Source: an uncultured Prochlorococcus sp. (GTDB taxonomy: Bacteria > Cyanobacteriota > Cyanobacteriia > PCC-6307 > Cyanobiaceae). Taken from it: a stretch of DNA of 64,000 nt. The stretch is taken from positions 1 to 64,000 of the forward strand of contig CABZNT010000001.1 in the NCBI GenBank assembly GCA_902527105.1, given 5' to 3'. Position numbers and translations under genes: made by a program. Every line of letters starts with the position of its first letter. Within the stretch, counting starts at the first letter, position 1. Positions 27,999 through 38,546 of this stretch are shown piece by piece. The notes under the pieces were generated by a model, which saw only the letters and a program-made list of their open reading frames with translations, did no database searches and was not told the DNA's origin.

Positions 27999-28694
27999 AT
28001 GGATAGAATCCCTGAACCTGAATTAATGGTGGAAAAAGAGCAGGTTATTTCTTATGACGAAGCTGATTTTTCAGAAGGGGAAGTTAATCTAATTAATCAA
28101 ATAAATCATTATTTTTTGAGAAAAAATGTTTCTTTAAGTGAAAAAGATTTAATAGTTGATTTAGGATGCGGACCAGGAAATATTTCTGAGAAGTTAGCAA
28201 TAAACTGGCCTAATACTGAAGTTGTTGGAATAGATGGTTCTAAAGAGATGATTTTGAGAGCAGAATATAATAAAAATATTTCTACTAATCAAAAAAAATT
28301 AAAAAATTTACGCTACATTTGTTCTGATATCAAAGACATTAAATCAAATAATTTTTTTCTTGATAGAGATATAAGCTTACTTGTAAGTAACAGTTTGATC
28401 CATCACATTACCAATCTTGAAGATTTCTTCAACACTATAAGAAGTTTGTCTAGTAATATCACTGTAAATTTTCACAAGGACTTAAAAAGGCCATTAGATG
28501 AAAAGTCTGCTCTAGAACTCAAAGCACAATGCTCAACAAAATATAATGAGATTTTGACTAATGATTATTATGCTTCTTTAAGAGCTTCTTATACTTTTAA
28601 AGAGTTAAAAAATTTCACTTTAGAGAATGATCTATCTTCTTTAGATGTATTTGAAGACGGTGATAATTATTTAATTGTCTATGGTAATGTTTAA
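27999..28694 (+). CDS. Class I SAM-dependent methyltransferase
   Basis: This 231-aa protein has motif I LIVDLGCGPGNISEKLA, motif II VVGIDGSKEMI and a later LLVSNSLIHHITNLEDF, as in trans-aconitate/UbiE-type methyltransferases. Substrate unknown. It lies 31 nt upstream of prfC on the same strand. Confidence 0.85.
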   Translation: MDRIPEPELMVEKEQVISYDEADFSEGEVNLINQINHYFLRKNVSLSEKDLIVDLGCGPGNISEKLAINWPNTEVVGIDGSKEMILRAEYNKNISTNQKKLKNLRYICSDIKDIKSNNFFLDRDISLLVSNSLIHHITNLEDFFNTIRSLSSNITVNFHKDLKRPLDEKSALELKAQCSTKYNEILTNDYYASLRASYTFKELKNFTLENDLSSLDVFEDGDNYLIVYGNV

Positions 28695-28725
28695 GAACTA
28701 TGTAGAAGGCCCTTATATTATATAG

Positions 28726-30363
28726 ATGAGCTTAGGTACTAAAATTCTAAACAATAAAGATATACTGGATGCTGTAAATAAAAGAAGAAATTTTGCTATT
28801 ATTTCACATCCAGATGCTGGGAAAACGACTCTTACTGAGAAGCTTCTTTTGTATGGAGGTGCCATTCAACAGGCAGGAGCAGTAAAAGCTAGGGGTAATC
28901 AGAGAAAAGCTACCTCAGACTGGATGGAACTTGAGAAACAAAGAGGTATTTCTATTACATCAACTGTATTGCAATTTGAATATGAAAGATCAGTAATCAA
29001 TCTATTAGATACTCCAGGACACCAAGATTTCTCCGAAGATACTTATAGAACATTAGCTGCCGCTGATAATGCAGTTATGTTGGAAGATGCTGCTAAAGGA
29101 CTAGAACCTCAAACTAGAAAATTGTTTGAAGTTTGCAAGATGCGAAAAATACCAATATTTACTTTCATAAATAAAATGGATAGACCTGGAAGGGAGCCAT
29201 TCTCTTTACTTGATGAAATTGAATCAGAACTTGGATTAAATACTTTACCTATTAATTGGCCAATTGGGAGTGGCGAGGAATTTAGAGGGGTTATTGATAG
29301 ATTTTCTAGAGAGGTTATTTTATTTGATAAAGCAGTGAGAGGGAAACAATCGAATGAGAAAAGATTAAGTCTTGAAGATAAAGAGCTATCAAAATATGTA
29401 GAGAGAGATTTACTTGAAAACTCACTTGAAGAATTGGAGGTTCTTGATGAGGCAGGATCGCAATTTGAAAAAGAAAAAGTTTTTAATGGCTCTTTAACCC
29501 CAGTTTTCTTTGGATCTGCTATGACTAATTTTGGTGTAAGACCATTTTTAGATAGTTTTTTAAAAATGGCACAAAAACCAACTTCAAGAAATAGTAATAA
29601 AGGGGATATTGAACCTGCAAGCAATGAATTTAGTGGGTTTGTTTTTAAGCTTCAGGCAAATATGGATCCAAAGCATAGAGATAGGGTTGCTTTTATAAGA
29701 GTTTGTAGTGGCAAATTTGAAAAGGATATGTCAGTTAAACATTCCAGAACTGGTAAAACAATCAGATTATCAAGACCACAAAAAATATTTGGGCAAGATA
29801 GAGAAGTTGTTGATGATGCCTATCCTGGAGATGTTATTGGTTTGAATAATCCAGGGATGTTTTCTATTGGAGATACACTTTATACTGGTACTCATCTGGA
29901 ATATGAGGGCATACCATCCTTTAGTCCTGAAATATTTAGCTGGCTAAGAAATCCAAATCCTTCAGCATTTAAAAACTTTAGAAAGGGTGTTAATGAACTT
30001 CGCGAAGAAGGTGCTGTGCAGATTCTTTATGACTTTGATGAGAGTAAAAGAGACCCTATACTCGCAGCTGTTGGTCAATTGCAGTTGGAGGTAGTAACTC
30101 ACAGATTAAAAAGTGAATATGGTGTAGATGCAAATCTTGAAGCAATGCCATATCAAATGGCTAGATGGATTTCTGATGGATGGCCAGCCATTGAGAAACT
30201 AGGCAGGATATTCAATTGTAAAATAGTTAAAGATTGTTGGAATAGGCCAGTTATCCTTTTCAAAAATGAATGGAATCTAAATCAATTTGTTGAAGACAAT
30301 AATCAATTGAATTTAAACAAAGTTGCTCCCGTTGTTAGTGGAGTCGAACCAATTGTTTTATAA
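28726..30363 (+). CDS. prfC: Peptide chain release factor 3
   Basis: This 545-aa translational GTPase has G1 [16 protein letters not shown]3 [14 protein letters not shown] and G4 NKMD, followed by the EF-G-like domains II and III. Length matches RF3 (about 530-550 aa). It recycles RF1/RF2 after peptide release. Probably cotranscribed with the methyltransferase upstream. Confidence 0.95.
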   Translation: MSLGTKILNNKDILDAVNKRRNFAIISHPDAGKTTLTEKLLLYGGAIQQAGAVKARGNQRKATSDWMELEKQRGISITSTVLQFEYERSVINLLDTPGHQDFSEDTYRTLAAADNAVMLEDAAKGLEPQTRKLFEVCKMRKIPIFTFINKMDRPGREPFSLLDEIESELGLNTLPINWPIGSGEEFRGVIDRFSREVILFDKAVRGKQSNEKRLSLEDKELSKYVERDLLENSLEELEVLDEAGSQFEKEKVFNGSLTPVFFGSAMTNFGVRPFLDSFLKMAQKPTSRNSNKGDIEPASNEFSGFVFKLQANMDPKHRDRVAFIRVCSGKFEKDMSVKHSRTGKTIRLSRPQKIFGQDREVVDDAYPGDVIGLNNPGMFSIGDTLYTGTHLEYEGIPSFSPEIFSWLRNPNPSAFKNFRKGVNELREEGAVQILYDFDESKRDPILAAVGQLQLEVVTHRLKSEYGVDANLEAMPYQMARWISDGWPAIEKLGRIFNCKIVKDCWNRPVILFKNEWNLNQFVEDNNQLNLNKVAPVVSGVEPIVL

Positions 30364-30414
30364 AGTCTTAATGGATTATAAAATTAGTTAATCTGTTAGT
30401 ATAAGTAAAAAATT

Positions 30415-31089
30415 TTGGACTCAAACAGTAATAAAAACAATAACGAAAAATCACCTTATGAAATTTTAGGTGTAAAAGAAGGTGCTGCTTTTGAGGATAT
30501 TCAGAAGGCTAGAGATATTAAAGTTAAAGAGGCTGGTGAAGATTTAATTTTAAAAGCGAAGATAGAATCTTCCTTTGATCAATTACTCATGGGTAGTTTG
30601 AAAGCCAGGCAATCAGGGAATGTAAGCTATGAAGCTGTGAGTGCCTCAAAAAAAGAAAAACAAATTAATCAATTTACCAATAATAATTTCCCACTTCTTT
30701 CTAAAATAAAAAATTTAAATAATAATTCTAAGAATTCAAGTCAGTATAGTCTGCCAAAAATAACCACCCCCTCATTTGATAATCTTTCAATAAAAATATC
30801 CGTTGGGCTATTATTTTTAATTTTGTTATTTATCAGCCCAGATTCCAATAATAGACTTTTACTCTCTATCTCAACATTAATACTTACTTATACTCAAATT
30901 AAATCGGGGAAAAGATTTATAGGCTCTTTAGGTTGGAGTGTTACCTTTCTTTCGATAGGATTAATATTTGGGGGATTGCTTGAAAGTAATTCTTTCATTC
31001 AGGAAGTATCAAACAATTCTTTATCAATACAAAAAATTCAAAGTATTCCAGCCATGGTTATTTTATGGCTAGGCGTAATTTTTTTATGA
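30415..31089 (+). CDS. CPP1-like / DUF3353 protein (J-like domain plus membrane segments)
   Basis: This 224-aa protein has an N-terminal J-domain-like segment ([22 protein letters not shown]) without the HPD motif, a linker, and four C-terminal membrane segments. The plant homologue CPP1 is a chaperone-like protein of POR. It starts at TTG (30415). It ends convergently with hslO, overlapping by 6 nt. Confidence 0.8.
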   Translation: MDSNSNKNNNEKSPYEILGVKEGAAFEDIQKARDIKVKEAGEDLILKAKIESSFDQLLMGSLKARQSGNVSYEAVSASKKEKQINQFTNNNFPLLSKIKNLNNNSKNSSQYSLPKITTPSFDNLSIKISVGLLFLILLFISPDSNNRLLLSISTLILTYTQIKSGKRFIGSLGWSVTFLSIGLIFGGLLESNSFIQEVSNNSLSIQKIQSIPAMVILWLGVIFL

Positions 31090-31992
31090 TTGATTTTCTA
31101 TCATCGACTTAATTTCTTCATGATTTATAAGATATTTATTCTTACAAAATTCACAAACCAACTCTGCTTTACCATCTTTCTTAAGGATGTCCACCAATTC
31201 AGTCTTATCAAGCATTTTCATCGCATTTAAACTTCTTTGTTTGGAACACTTACATTTAAAACGTATTTCTTGGGAACGAGCTTTTTCAGAGATTGATTTA
31301 TCGTCAATATCGGGAAATATATTTCTAATTAACGAAAGAAGATTATCTTTTGATTTAAATAGGTCTTCGCTGAAAGAATTAATTTCTTTACATCTTTCTT
31401 CAAGCAGTGAGACAAGTAGAGGGTCAGTATCTTTTTTAGGTAGAACTTGAGCTAATAAGCCGCCACTACAAATTACACTTTTATTTTGAATTTTTTCTCC
31501 AATAAATACAGCTGAGGGAGTTTGCTCTGAATGATATAAATATGAAGCTAAGTCTTCAGCAATATTTCCATTTACTAATTCAACAGTGCTTGTAAAGGGT
31601 TCTCCAAATCCATTATCTCTTATTACATTTAAATATCCTGTACCTAATGCTTTTGTAAAATCAAAAGAATATTTATTATTGCCTAATTTGACTAGGTCTA
31701 ATTCTAAATTAGGATTACCTACATAACCCCTAACTTTTCCGTCTCTACCTGCATCAACTAGTAATCCTTTTAAAGGTCCGTCAGATCTAACTCTTAAAGT
31801 AACTCTCCCATGCATTATCTTCATCGAGCTTGCTAAAAGCAGTGAAGCACTAAATGCTCTTCCTAAAATACAGGTGGTTAAATAAGAAAGATCGTGTCTT
31901 TTTTTTGCTTCTAAAGAAGATTCTGTTGTTAAGACCGCAACTAATCTTATTCCTCCATTTGCTGCAGTAGCCCGAACTATCCTATCCTGCAT
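31084..31992 (-). CDS. hslO: Hsp33 redox-regulated chaperone
   Basis: This 302-aa protein opens [18 protein letters not shown], the Hsp33 start. It ends with the zinc-binding redox switch, CxC (FKCKCSKQR) and CxxC (CEFCKNKY). The chaperone is activated by oxidative stress. It overlaps the upstream ABC ATPase gene by 11 nt, an operon layout. Confidence 0.95.
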   Translation of the reverse strand: MQDRIVRATAANGGIRLVAVLTTESSLEAKKRHDLSYLTTCILGRAFSASLLLASSMKIMHGRVTLRVRSDGPLKGLLVDAGRDGKVRGYVGNPNLELDLVKLGNNKYSFDFTKALGTGYLNVIRDNGFGEPFTSTVELVNGNIAEDLASYLYHSEQTPSAVFIGEKIQNKSVICSGGLLAQVLPKKDTDPLLVSLLEERCKEINSFSEDLFKSKDNLLSLIRNIFPDIDDKSISEKARSQEIRFKCKCSKQRSLNAMKMLDKTELVDILKKDGKAELVCEFCKNKYLINHEEIKSMIENQS

Positions 31993-32629
31993 GATTTTCT
32001 TTCATAAAATTTTTGATTTTCCCTTTTTTCAAGCATAATATTCTAGAAGGAATTCCTTCAAATAAGGCAGGTTCATGAGTAACAATAATAATTGTATTTT
32101 TATTTTTTAAATCAAGAATTAAATTCTTCACATCATTTCTCATTGAATAGTCTAATCCAGCAGTTGGTTCATCAAGTAAAAGAATTGATGGGTTTCTAAG
32201 TAGTTGAACTGCTACAGCTAATCGCCTTTGTTGGCCTCCACTTAGTTGTTCTGGTGGTTGAGTTAGATTAACTTTTTTCAGACCAACTTTATTTAAAACT
32301 ATTTCTATATTTTTTTCTCTTAAAGATTTATGGCCTATTTTTAATTCTTTCCCAATTGTTGTACCTATAAAGTATCTTTCAGGAAATTGGAATACTACCC
32401 CACAAAACCATCTTCTTTGTCTAGGAGATAAAATTTTATCCTTCCAAGTAATTTTTCCTCTTTGTGGATTTGTTAATCCGCTTATTATTTCGAGTAGTGT
32501 TGTTTTCCCAGAACCACTATTGCCGCAAATCAAAATGATTTCATTTTCATGAACTTTTAAATTTAAATTGTCTATTATTTTTCTTTCACCAGTTTGGGGT
32601 TGATAAGTTATTTCTTTTAAATCAAGCAT
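31982..32629 (-). CDS. ABC transporter ATP-binding protein, CbiO/EcfA-type
   Basis: This 215-aa ATPase has Walker [13 protein letters not shown], a Q-loop at FQFPERYF, signature [12 protein letters not shown], Walker [11 protein letters not shown] and an H-loop in TH. The QFPERYF feature is typical of energy-coupling-factor ATPases (metal or vitamin uptake). No permease is adjacent, so the substrate cannot be named. It is cotranscribed with hslO. Confidence 0.85.
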   Translation of the reverse strand: MLDLKEITYQPQTGERKIIDNLNLKVHENEIILICGNSGSGKTTLLEIISGLTNPQRGKITWKDKILSPRQRRWFCGVVFQFPERYFIGTTIGKELKIGHKSLREKNIEIVLNKVGLKKVNLTQPPEQLSGGQQRRLAVAVQLLRNPSILLLDEPTAGLDYSMRNDVKNLILDLKNKNTIIIVTHEPALFEGIPSRILCLKKGKIKNFMKENHAG

Positions 32630-32712
32630 TATTAATTAAGTTATAGGTATGAATTTTAATCTAGTAATAACTTACTTATAATAGCCTTAGATATAAAAAG
32701 CTATTAGTCAAT

Positions 32713-33156
32713 ATGAATATTATTTTTAGGGAAGTTGATCCTTTTAATTGTTGGATATGGATCAGGTTTTCAGAATCACCAACTCAAGATGAAAAAAATT
32801 ATTTAGATGGTGTTTTTGACAGTTGGTACGTTTTAGGAAGGTTAGGTGGATTTAATTCTGAAAATTTGCAAACTCATGAAGAGGGTTCCGATCTAAGTTG
32901 GATGTCCTATGATAATGACCAAAAAAACGCATCTCTTCCAGCCTTAATGCATAATTTAGGAATTATGGAATATCAAAACCTGTGGGGAAGATGTTGGGTT
33001 GATTTTGGGACTTCAGACTCTATTTCAATAGATATATTAATTAATTCTTTGAATGAGATATCAAATAATTATGTAAAAATTGAAGAGTTAATTATTGGGG
33101 GTGAAAATAATGATTGGGCAATTGAAGAACATGAAGATTTAGTTTTCAAAGATTAA
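32713..33156 (+). CDS. DUF3531-family protein
   Basis: This 147-aa soluble protein has the DUF3531 pattern (REVDPFNCWIWIRF, FDSWYVLGRLGGFN, LWGRCWVDFGTSD). It is conserved in cyanobacteria and plastids. Function unknown. It sits 9 nt upstream of rsmE, so probably in an operon with it. Confidence 0.75.
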   Translation: MNIIFREVDPFNCWIWIRFSESPTQDEKNYLDGVFDSWYVLGRLGGFNSENLQTHEEGSDLSWMSYDNDQKNASLPALMHNLGIMEYQNLWGRCWVDFGTSDSISIDILINSLNEISNNYVKIEELIIGGENNDWAIEEHEDLVFKD

Positions 33157-33165
33157 GTGTTTTAG

Positions 33166-33939
33166 ATGGAAGACTTAACAAGATTAATTATTTCCCATGA
33201 AAGAATTGAAAATATTAAGAACAAAAACTTAGAACTTTCTAAAGAAGAGGCTCATTATTTAAATAAAGTAATGAGGATAAAAAATGGTAAAGAAATATTT
33301 ATAGCTAACGGAGAGGGTTCATTATGGAAAGCTATAAAAGTTAAAAATGATTCTTTAGAAATAATTCAATTAAAAAAACCTTACTTATTTCAAGAACAAG
33401 AAATTTACTTATTAGGAATAGCTGTTGTCATACCAAAAAGTGGTTTTGAGGATATTTTAAAAATGTGTACTGAAATAGGAATTGATTATATACAGCCATT
33501 ATTTTCAGAAAGACAGGTAAACAAAAATTTAAATTTTTCGAGAAAACTTTTGAGATGGAATTCAATTATCAAAGAAGCAGTTGAGCAAAGTGAGAGATTA
33601 TGGATACCATCTATTTTAAATGGTGTGGATATTTTGGAATGGCTAAAAAGTAGAAATAATCAAGAAAGAGTTTCAATTTCTATAACTAGAGAAGAAACAC
33701 AATATCATTTAAATCAATGGTTAAGAAAACAACAAGAATTTGTAAATAAAAAAGGGGGTATTTTTTGGAATGTGATTGGCCCTGAAGGAGGTTGGTCCTC
33801 CAAAGAAATTGATTTTTTTAATAAAAATAATATTACCTTTGTTAAACTTTCTGATACTATCTTAAGAACTTCAACAGCTAGTATTAACGCATCATCAATT
33901 TTAAATCAATGGAGAATTGATTTGAAATTAAGGAATTAG
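33166..33939 (+). CDS. rsmE: 16S rRNA (uracil1498-N3)-methyltransferase
   Basis: This 257-aa SPOUT enzyme has the trefoil-knot motifs VIGPEGGWSSKEIDFF and LSDTILRTSTASI. The N-terminal part is a PUA-like RNA-binding domain. It methylates U1498 of 16S rRNA. The DUF92 gene follows after 6 nt. Confidence 0.92.
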   Translation: MEDLTRLIISHERIENIKNKNLELSKEEAHYLNKVMRIKNGKEIFIANGEGSLWKAIKVKNDSLEIIQLKKPYLFQEQEIYLLGIAVVIPKSGFEDILKMCTEIGIDYIQPLFSERQVNKNLNFSRKLLRWNSIIKEAVEQSERLWIPSILNGVDILEWLKSRNNQERVSISITREETQYHLNQWLRKQQEFVNKKGGIFWNVIGPEGGWSSKEIDFFNKNNITFVKLSDTILRTSTASINASSILNQWRIDLKLRN

Positions 33940-33945
33940 ATAAAT

Positions 33946-34689
33946 ATGGATTTAATTAGAAATCAATTTTTTATAGGTTTTTTTATTAATTTCATTTTGA
34001 TTTATATATTTTGCAAGATTCCTTTGATGACAAAAGGTGGTTGGATTAGTGCAGGTATTTTAGGAACAATTTTGTGGGGTTGTTTGTCTTGGCAGGGATG
34101 GATGTCAGTTGTAATTTATTTAATATTTGGATCTCTCGTTACTAAAATAGGTTTTAAATTTAAAAAAGAACAAGGAATAGCTGAAAAAAGAGGTGGGAGA
34201 AGAGGTCCTGAAAATGTATGGGGCTCTGCAGCTACAGGATTATTTCTTGCAATTATGACTAAATTTAATCCTGCCAACGTAGTGATGTTTAAAATAGGAT
34301 TTGCTGCGAGTTTTGCCGCAAAGTTGGCGGATACTTTTGGCAGCGAAATTGGGAAAAGGTTTGGGAAGAATACATATTTAATTACTTCATTTAAAAAGGT
34401 TGGTAGAGGAACAGAAGGAGGAGTCAGTTTAGAAGGGACATTTGCAAGTTTTTTGGGATCAATATTTATGGCCTTAGTAATGTTTCGCCTATCAATTATT
34501 TCTACAAAATACCATTTCATAGTTGTTGCAGTTTCGGGTTTTTTGGCCACACTTTCTGAGAGTATTATTGGAGCTAAATTTCAAAACAAATATAAATTAA
34601 GTAATGAATTAGTAAATGCTATTCAGACAAGTATTTCTTCTGTTTTGGCTATCTTTGCTCTTTTTTTATATTCATATTTTTTAAATTAA
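33946..34689 (+). CDS. DUF92/TIGR00297 membrane protein, phytyl-phosphate kinase-like (VTE6)
   Basis: This 247-aa protein has about six membrane segments and the family motifs RGGRRGPENVWGSAATG and ADTFGSEIGKRF. Plant VTE6 and the Synechocystis homologue phosphorylate phytyl phosphate to phytyl diphosphate for tocopherol or chlorophyll recycling. I infer the same role here. Confidence 0.8.
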   Translation: MDLIRNQFFIGFFINFILIYIFCKIPLMTKGGWISAGILGTILWGCLSWQGWMSVVIYLIFGSLVTKIGFKFKKEQGIAEKRGGRRGPENVWGSAATGLFLAIMTKFNPANVVMFKIGFAASFAAKLADTFGSEIGKRFGKNTYLITSFKKVGRGTEGGVSLEGTFASFLGSIFMALVMFRLSIISTKYHFIVVAVSGFLATLSESIIGAKFQNKYKLSNELVNAIQTSISSVLAIFALFLYSYFLN

Positions 34690-34703
34690 AATATTTAAAA
34701 GAC

Positions 34704-35348
34704 CTAGGATTCCTTCCATTTTGTAAGAATCTCCCAGCTCTTCAGTCTTTGGAAAAGCCAGAAATGACCTTCGGAATTTAGATGAATCCCATCATTCGTA
34801 ATCCAATTTTTACTCCTTTTATCAGAGTACATTTCTCTAAAAGTAGGAAGAAATGGGACATTTTGATTGAGGCATACTTCCTCCATTCTCCTTTCATAAG
34901 AATCACAAAAATCATTTGAGTACCATAGACATCCTGCGAATGGCATTTTACTTTCGTCAACAGGTGTCAGACCAATAACAAAGACATTCGTTTGAGAGTT
35001 CATATTATTAATAAGTCTCTCTAATCCATATTCAAATCCATCAATGTCTAATTGATGTCTTCCGTTTTTCTGACCAATTGCTGCAGTGTCGTTAAGACCA
35101 ACATTAAGCAGAATTGCTTTAGGTTTATTTCTTCTCGTTTCTCCTCTAGATGACCATTCTTTTTCCCATCTAGATGAAACTTTTTCTATCCCATCTCCCC
35201 TTACGCCAAGTTGATAAATTACTGGCGCATTTTGGTTGTTGCACCAATCTTTTCTGAGCCTCTCACACCATCCGCCACCTTCATTATCTCCCCATCCATA
35301 AACTGAACTATCTCCAATTACAACTAGCTGTTTTGGTAAACTAATCAC
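34704..35348 (-). CDS. SGNH/GDSL-type esterase
   Basis: This 214-aa protein has block I VVIGDSSVYGWGDNEGGGW with nucleophile Ser, block III LLNVGLNDT with the oxyanion Asn, and block V DGIHLNSEGH with the catalytic Asp and His. It has no signal peptide, so it is cytoplasmic. Substrate unknown. Confidence 0.85.
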   Translation of the reverse strand: MISLPKQLVVIGDSSVYGWGDNEGGGWCERLRKDWCNNQNAPVIYQLGVRGDGIEKVSSRWEKEWSSRGETRRNKPKAILLNVGLNDTAAIGQKNGRHQLDIDGFEYGLERLINNMNSQTNVFVIGLTPVDESKMPFAGCLWYSNDFCDSYERRMEEVCLNQNVPFLPTFREMYSDKRSKNWITNDGIHLNSEGHFWLFQRLKSWEILTKWKES

Positions 35349-35396
35349 TATAACCGAAAAAAATAATTACTTGATTCAACAAATTATTCTTACAAA

Positions 35397-36899
35397 TCAA
35401 GTTAAGCTATTTTTGATTTTACCATTTATTAATTCGCCAACTATTGCGATGGAGCTATAAGCTATCAAAACTATAGTAACTTCTTGCCATGCGAAGGAAC
35501 CTAGTGATTCTTGTAATTGCCAGCCTAGACCAACACTTCCAATGACCCCAACAATTGCAGTTTCTCTAACAATTATGTCAGATCTATAAGCGCAATATGC
35601 TAAGTAACTTTTTGCTTGTTGAGAAAATAAACCTAAAAGCCAACTAGTCTTTTTTGAGATTCCTAGAGATTTCATTGCTATGTAATTTCTCCTATCTTGG
35701 CTATCTAGATTTGTAAAAAGTAATTTGCTTGTAATACCAGCGTTGTGAAGACCTAATGTTAAAGCAGCTAAAGATAAAGAAGGATTATTAAAAGTTAATA
35801 GAATTAGAAGTATTACAGGTGTAGGTATTAAACGTAATAAAAATGCAAAAATTTTTATAAAAATTTTAGAAGTATTGTTGTTAAAAATTCCTATTACTAA
35901 TGGAGGTAAACTAATTGCGATTGCTGTTGATAAAAGACTTAAAATTATTGTTTCTAATATAAGTTTTAAGAAATTAAATAATCCTAAATCTAAGTTTGAT
36001 TTAAATAGAGGACTAAGGGAATTAAAATTTTCAAAATTATTATTAAAAATAAAATAAAGAAAATATGAAAAAGAAAATAAAATTGTTATGAAAAAAACTG
36101 CAATTAAAAAAATAGATAGGATTTTATTTGTAGTATTAAATTTTATTTTTTTGAATATTAATCCAGAAAGAATTATCAAAATTGCTAAGGACCACAAATA
36201 AGTCCATAACTCTCTAAAATTTAAAACTTGGAAAGATAAAAAAATACTAGTACCTATTCCTCCAATCCCAAAAAGTCCTAAAATCACGGCACTTCTTATT
36301 GAACACTCTAATCGATATAAACCAAAGTTTTTAAATGTATTTATTATTGGATTCCATACTATAGTTAATAAAGAAGAAAATTTAGGTGCATTTATTTGAT
36401 TTATAGATTCAAAACTTTTGTAGTCAATAGTTTCTAATTGTTCAGCAAAAACTTTTGAATTTACAGCAATATAAGGTATACATATAGCTATTATTCCTAT
36501 TGAAAAGTTTATTCCATATATTTGCATTAATACTATTCCCCAAACTACTTCATGAATAGATCTAATTATTGTTAGAAATAACCTTATTATGCGGTAGAAA
36601 AAATTTGGAATATTAAAGATTTTATAAAAAATATTTGAGGATATTATTGCAAAAATTGCTCCAAAAATAATACTTACTAACCAACTAAAAAAACCAATTA
36701 AGATAGTTTCATTTAATCGATTAATTACGGAAATAATAATTTCATTATCGATCTTGGGATTAAATGCAGAAATTAAGAATTCTTGGAATAATTTAAATCC
36801 TCCAAAATGAATATTGGTTATTAATTGATACCCTAGAGGAATGCATACTAAAATTGGAAGAAAAGATAATGAGGTATAGTTTAATTTTAATTTATTCAA
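35397..36899 (-). CDS. phnE: Phosphonate/phosphite ABC transporter permease, two-domain PhnE
   Basis: This 500-aa integral membrane protein has two tandem permease units. Their EAA-type loops are around residue 160 and in the last third (GITSKLLFTNLDSQDRRNYIAMKSLG, then VGVIGSVGLGWQL). It is about twice a single PhnE, consistent with a fused permease. It is last in the phnD-phnC-phnE operon, 4 nt after phnC. Confidence 0.85.
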   Translation of the reverse strand: MNKLKLNYTSLSFLPILVCIPLGYQLITNIHFGGFKLFQEFLISAFNPKIDNEIIISVINRLNETILIGFFSWLVSIIFGAIFAIISSNIFYKIFNIPNFFYRIIRLFLTIIRSIHEVVWGIVLMQIYGINFSIGIIAICIPYIAVNSKVFAEQLETIDYKSFESINQINAPKFSSLLTIVWNPIINTFKNFGLYRLECSIRSAVILGLFGIGGIGTSIFLSFQVLNFRELWTYLWSLAILIILSGLIFKKIKFNTTNKILSIFLIAVFFITILFSFSYFLYFIFNNNFENFNSLSPLFKSNLDLGLFNFLKLILETIILSLLSTAIAISLPPLVIGIFNNNTSKIFIKIFAFLLRLIPTPVILLILLTFNNPSLSLAALTLGLHNAGITSKLLFTNLDSQDRRNYIAMKSLGISKKTSWLLGLFSQQAKSYLAYCAYRSDIIVRETAIVGVIGSVGLGWQLQESLGSFAWQEVTIVLIAYSSIAIVGELINGKIKNSLT

Positions 36900-36903
36900 C
36901 TAA

Positions 36904-37644
36904 TTAATATATTTTGTCTAAATGAAACTTCTTTAAGTTTTCTCTTTTAATATTAAAAAAAATTTTACCATCCCTTATTCCAATAACTTTATCGAAATCG
37001 TTCAGCAAATCTAATCTATGTAATGCAACTAATGCGGTCTTTGGGGATTTTTTTGTATTATTTATATCTACATTTTCTAGCAGCAGATTTTTAATTGTTG
37101 TTATTAATTTGGGATCTAAATTATTAAAAGGCTCATCTGCAAGTAATATATTTGATCCTTGAATTAATGATCTAGCTATAGCAACCCTTTGTTTTTGCCC
37201 CCCAGATAGTTTTCTGATTTTTTTGTCGTAAACAGAATTATTAAGTCTACATAATTGCATATATTTATGCGCCTTCTTAAAAGAACTTATATTTAGCAAA
37301 TTTTTAAAAGCGAAATAAAAATTGTTTTCCGCTAGTAGTCCACAATTAACATTTTGTTCTGCAGAGAGATCTTCTATCAATCTTAAATCTTGCCAAATAG
37401 TTGTTATCTTACTTTTCTGCTTTCTATCTAATTCCTCGAAACTTTTATTGGATAATTTAACCTCACCATGAGTTGGCTTGATAGTGCCATTCAGAACTGA
37501 TATAAGTGTAGTTTTCCCTGAACCGCTTTTACCTAAAAGTGCAATTTTCTCCCCTGCATTTATTTTTAAATTTACTTTATTTAGAATTAGATTATTTTTG
37601 TATTCATAAGATATATTTTTTAATTCTAAGAGAGTATTATTCAT
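36904..37644 (-). CDS. phnC: Phosphonate/phosphite ABC transporter ATPase
   Basis: This 246-aa ATPase has Walker [18 protein letters not shown], signature KLSGGQKQRVAIARSL and Walker B ILLADEPFNNLDP. Its start overlaps the phnD stop by 4 nt. Energises uptake with the phnE permease. Confidence 0.88.
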   Translation of the reverse strand: MNNTLLELKNISYEYKNNLILNKVNLKINAGEKIALLGKSGSGKTTLISVLNGTIKPTHGEVKLSNKSFEELDRKQKSKITTIWQDLRLIEDLSAEQNVNCGLLAENNFYFAFKNLLNISSFKKAHKYMQLCRLNNSVYDKKIRKLSGGQKQRVAIARSLIQGSNILLADEPFNNLDPKLITTIKNLLLENVDINNTKKSPKTALVALHRLDLLNDFDKVIGIRDGKIFFNIKRENLKKFHLDKIY

Positions 37645-38534
37645 CTAATTTTATTTAATTTCCTCCCTATTTCCTCTATATTTTTATACTGTTTTGCTTC
37701 TGCATTTATAAATCTTTTTGCATTGAACATATCTAAAATCTTTTTATGCGTTTTTTGATTTATGTCTAAATTTAGAATTACTGATTTAAGTTCTTTTGTA
37801 AACCCTTCACCGAATCTATTTTCAAGATCCCCTTGAGCTACCCAATGATAGTCAACATATTCTGGGGTGATCCAGAATAATTTTAAATTACTTGTTCTTT
37901 TGGGATTATTTTTAAGATTGTTTTCCCAAACTTGTTTATTTAAAGCTCCAGCATCAAATGCCCCACTATTAACTAAAGCTATAGTGGCATCATGACTCCC
38001 ACTAAAACCTGCTTTTTTCCCTTTAAAGTGTTTAATTTCTACCCCTGCTCGAGTTAAAAAATATTCTGGCATTAACCTTCCAGAAGTTGAGTTTTCAGAG
38101 CCAAAAGTAAATCTTAAATTCTTTAGTTTTTTAAGTCCTTCAATGTTTGAAATTGAGTTAAGTTCTAAATTTTTGTTTACTATAAAAACACTTTTAAATT
38201 CCTTATCGATATCTCTTTGAGCTATGACAATTGAATTAGGTGTTTGTAATCTTGCTTGAACTCCTGATAAACCTCCAAACCATACTAAATCTAAATCCTT
38301 ATTTCTAAATCCAGTTACTGCTGCAACATAATTAATAACAGGAATGTATTTAACTTCTAAATCAAGTCGTTTGGATAATTCTTTTGTAAATAAATTAAAT
38401 CTTTTGTCTAGAACATCTTGGTTTTGATCAGGTATTGCTCCAACTTTTAAAACTTTGGGATTTGAAAATACAGGTGATGAAAAAAAAGAAAATATTATAG
38501 ATAAACTTAGTAGTAAATTTTTTAAATAAAACAT
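37641..38534 (-). CDS. phnD: Phosphonate/phosphite-binding periplasmic protein
   Basis: This 297-aa protein has a signal peptide (about residues 1-24) and a type II binding-protein fold with the PhnD features VLKVGAIPDQNQ, DLVWFGGLSG, FTFGSENSTSGRLMPEYFL and FSGSHDATIALVNSG. In Prochlorococcus, PhnD1-type proteins are known to bind phosphite; the ligand of this one is not decided by sequence reading. First gene of phnDCE. Confidence 0.88.
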   Translation of the reverse strand: MFYLKNLLLSLSIIFSFFSSPVFSNPKVLKVGAIPDQNQDVLDKRFNLFTKELSKRLDLEVKYIPVINYVAAVTGFRNKDLDLVWFGGLSGVQARLQTPNSIVIAQRDIDKEFKSVFIVNKNLELNSISNIEGLKKLKNLRFTFGSENSTSGRLMPEYFLTRAGVEIKHFKGKKAGFSGSHDATIALVNSGAFDAGALNKQVWENNLKNNPKRTSNLKLFWITPEYVDYHWVAQGDLENRFGEGFTKELKSVILNLDINQKTHKKILDMFNAKRFINAEAKQYKNIEEIGRKLNKIR

Positions 38535-38546
38535 TATTTACTCAAA

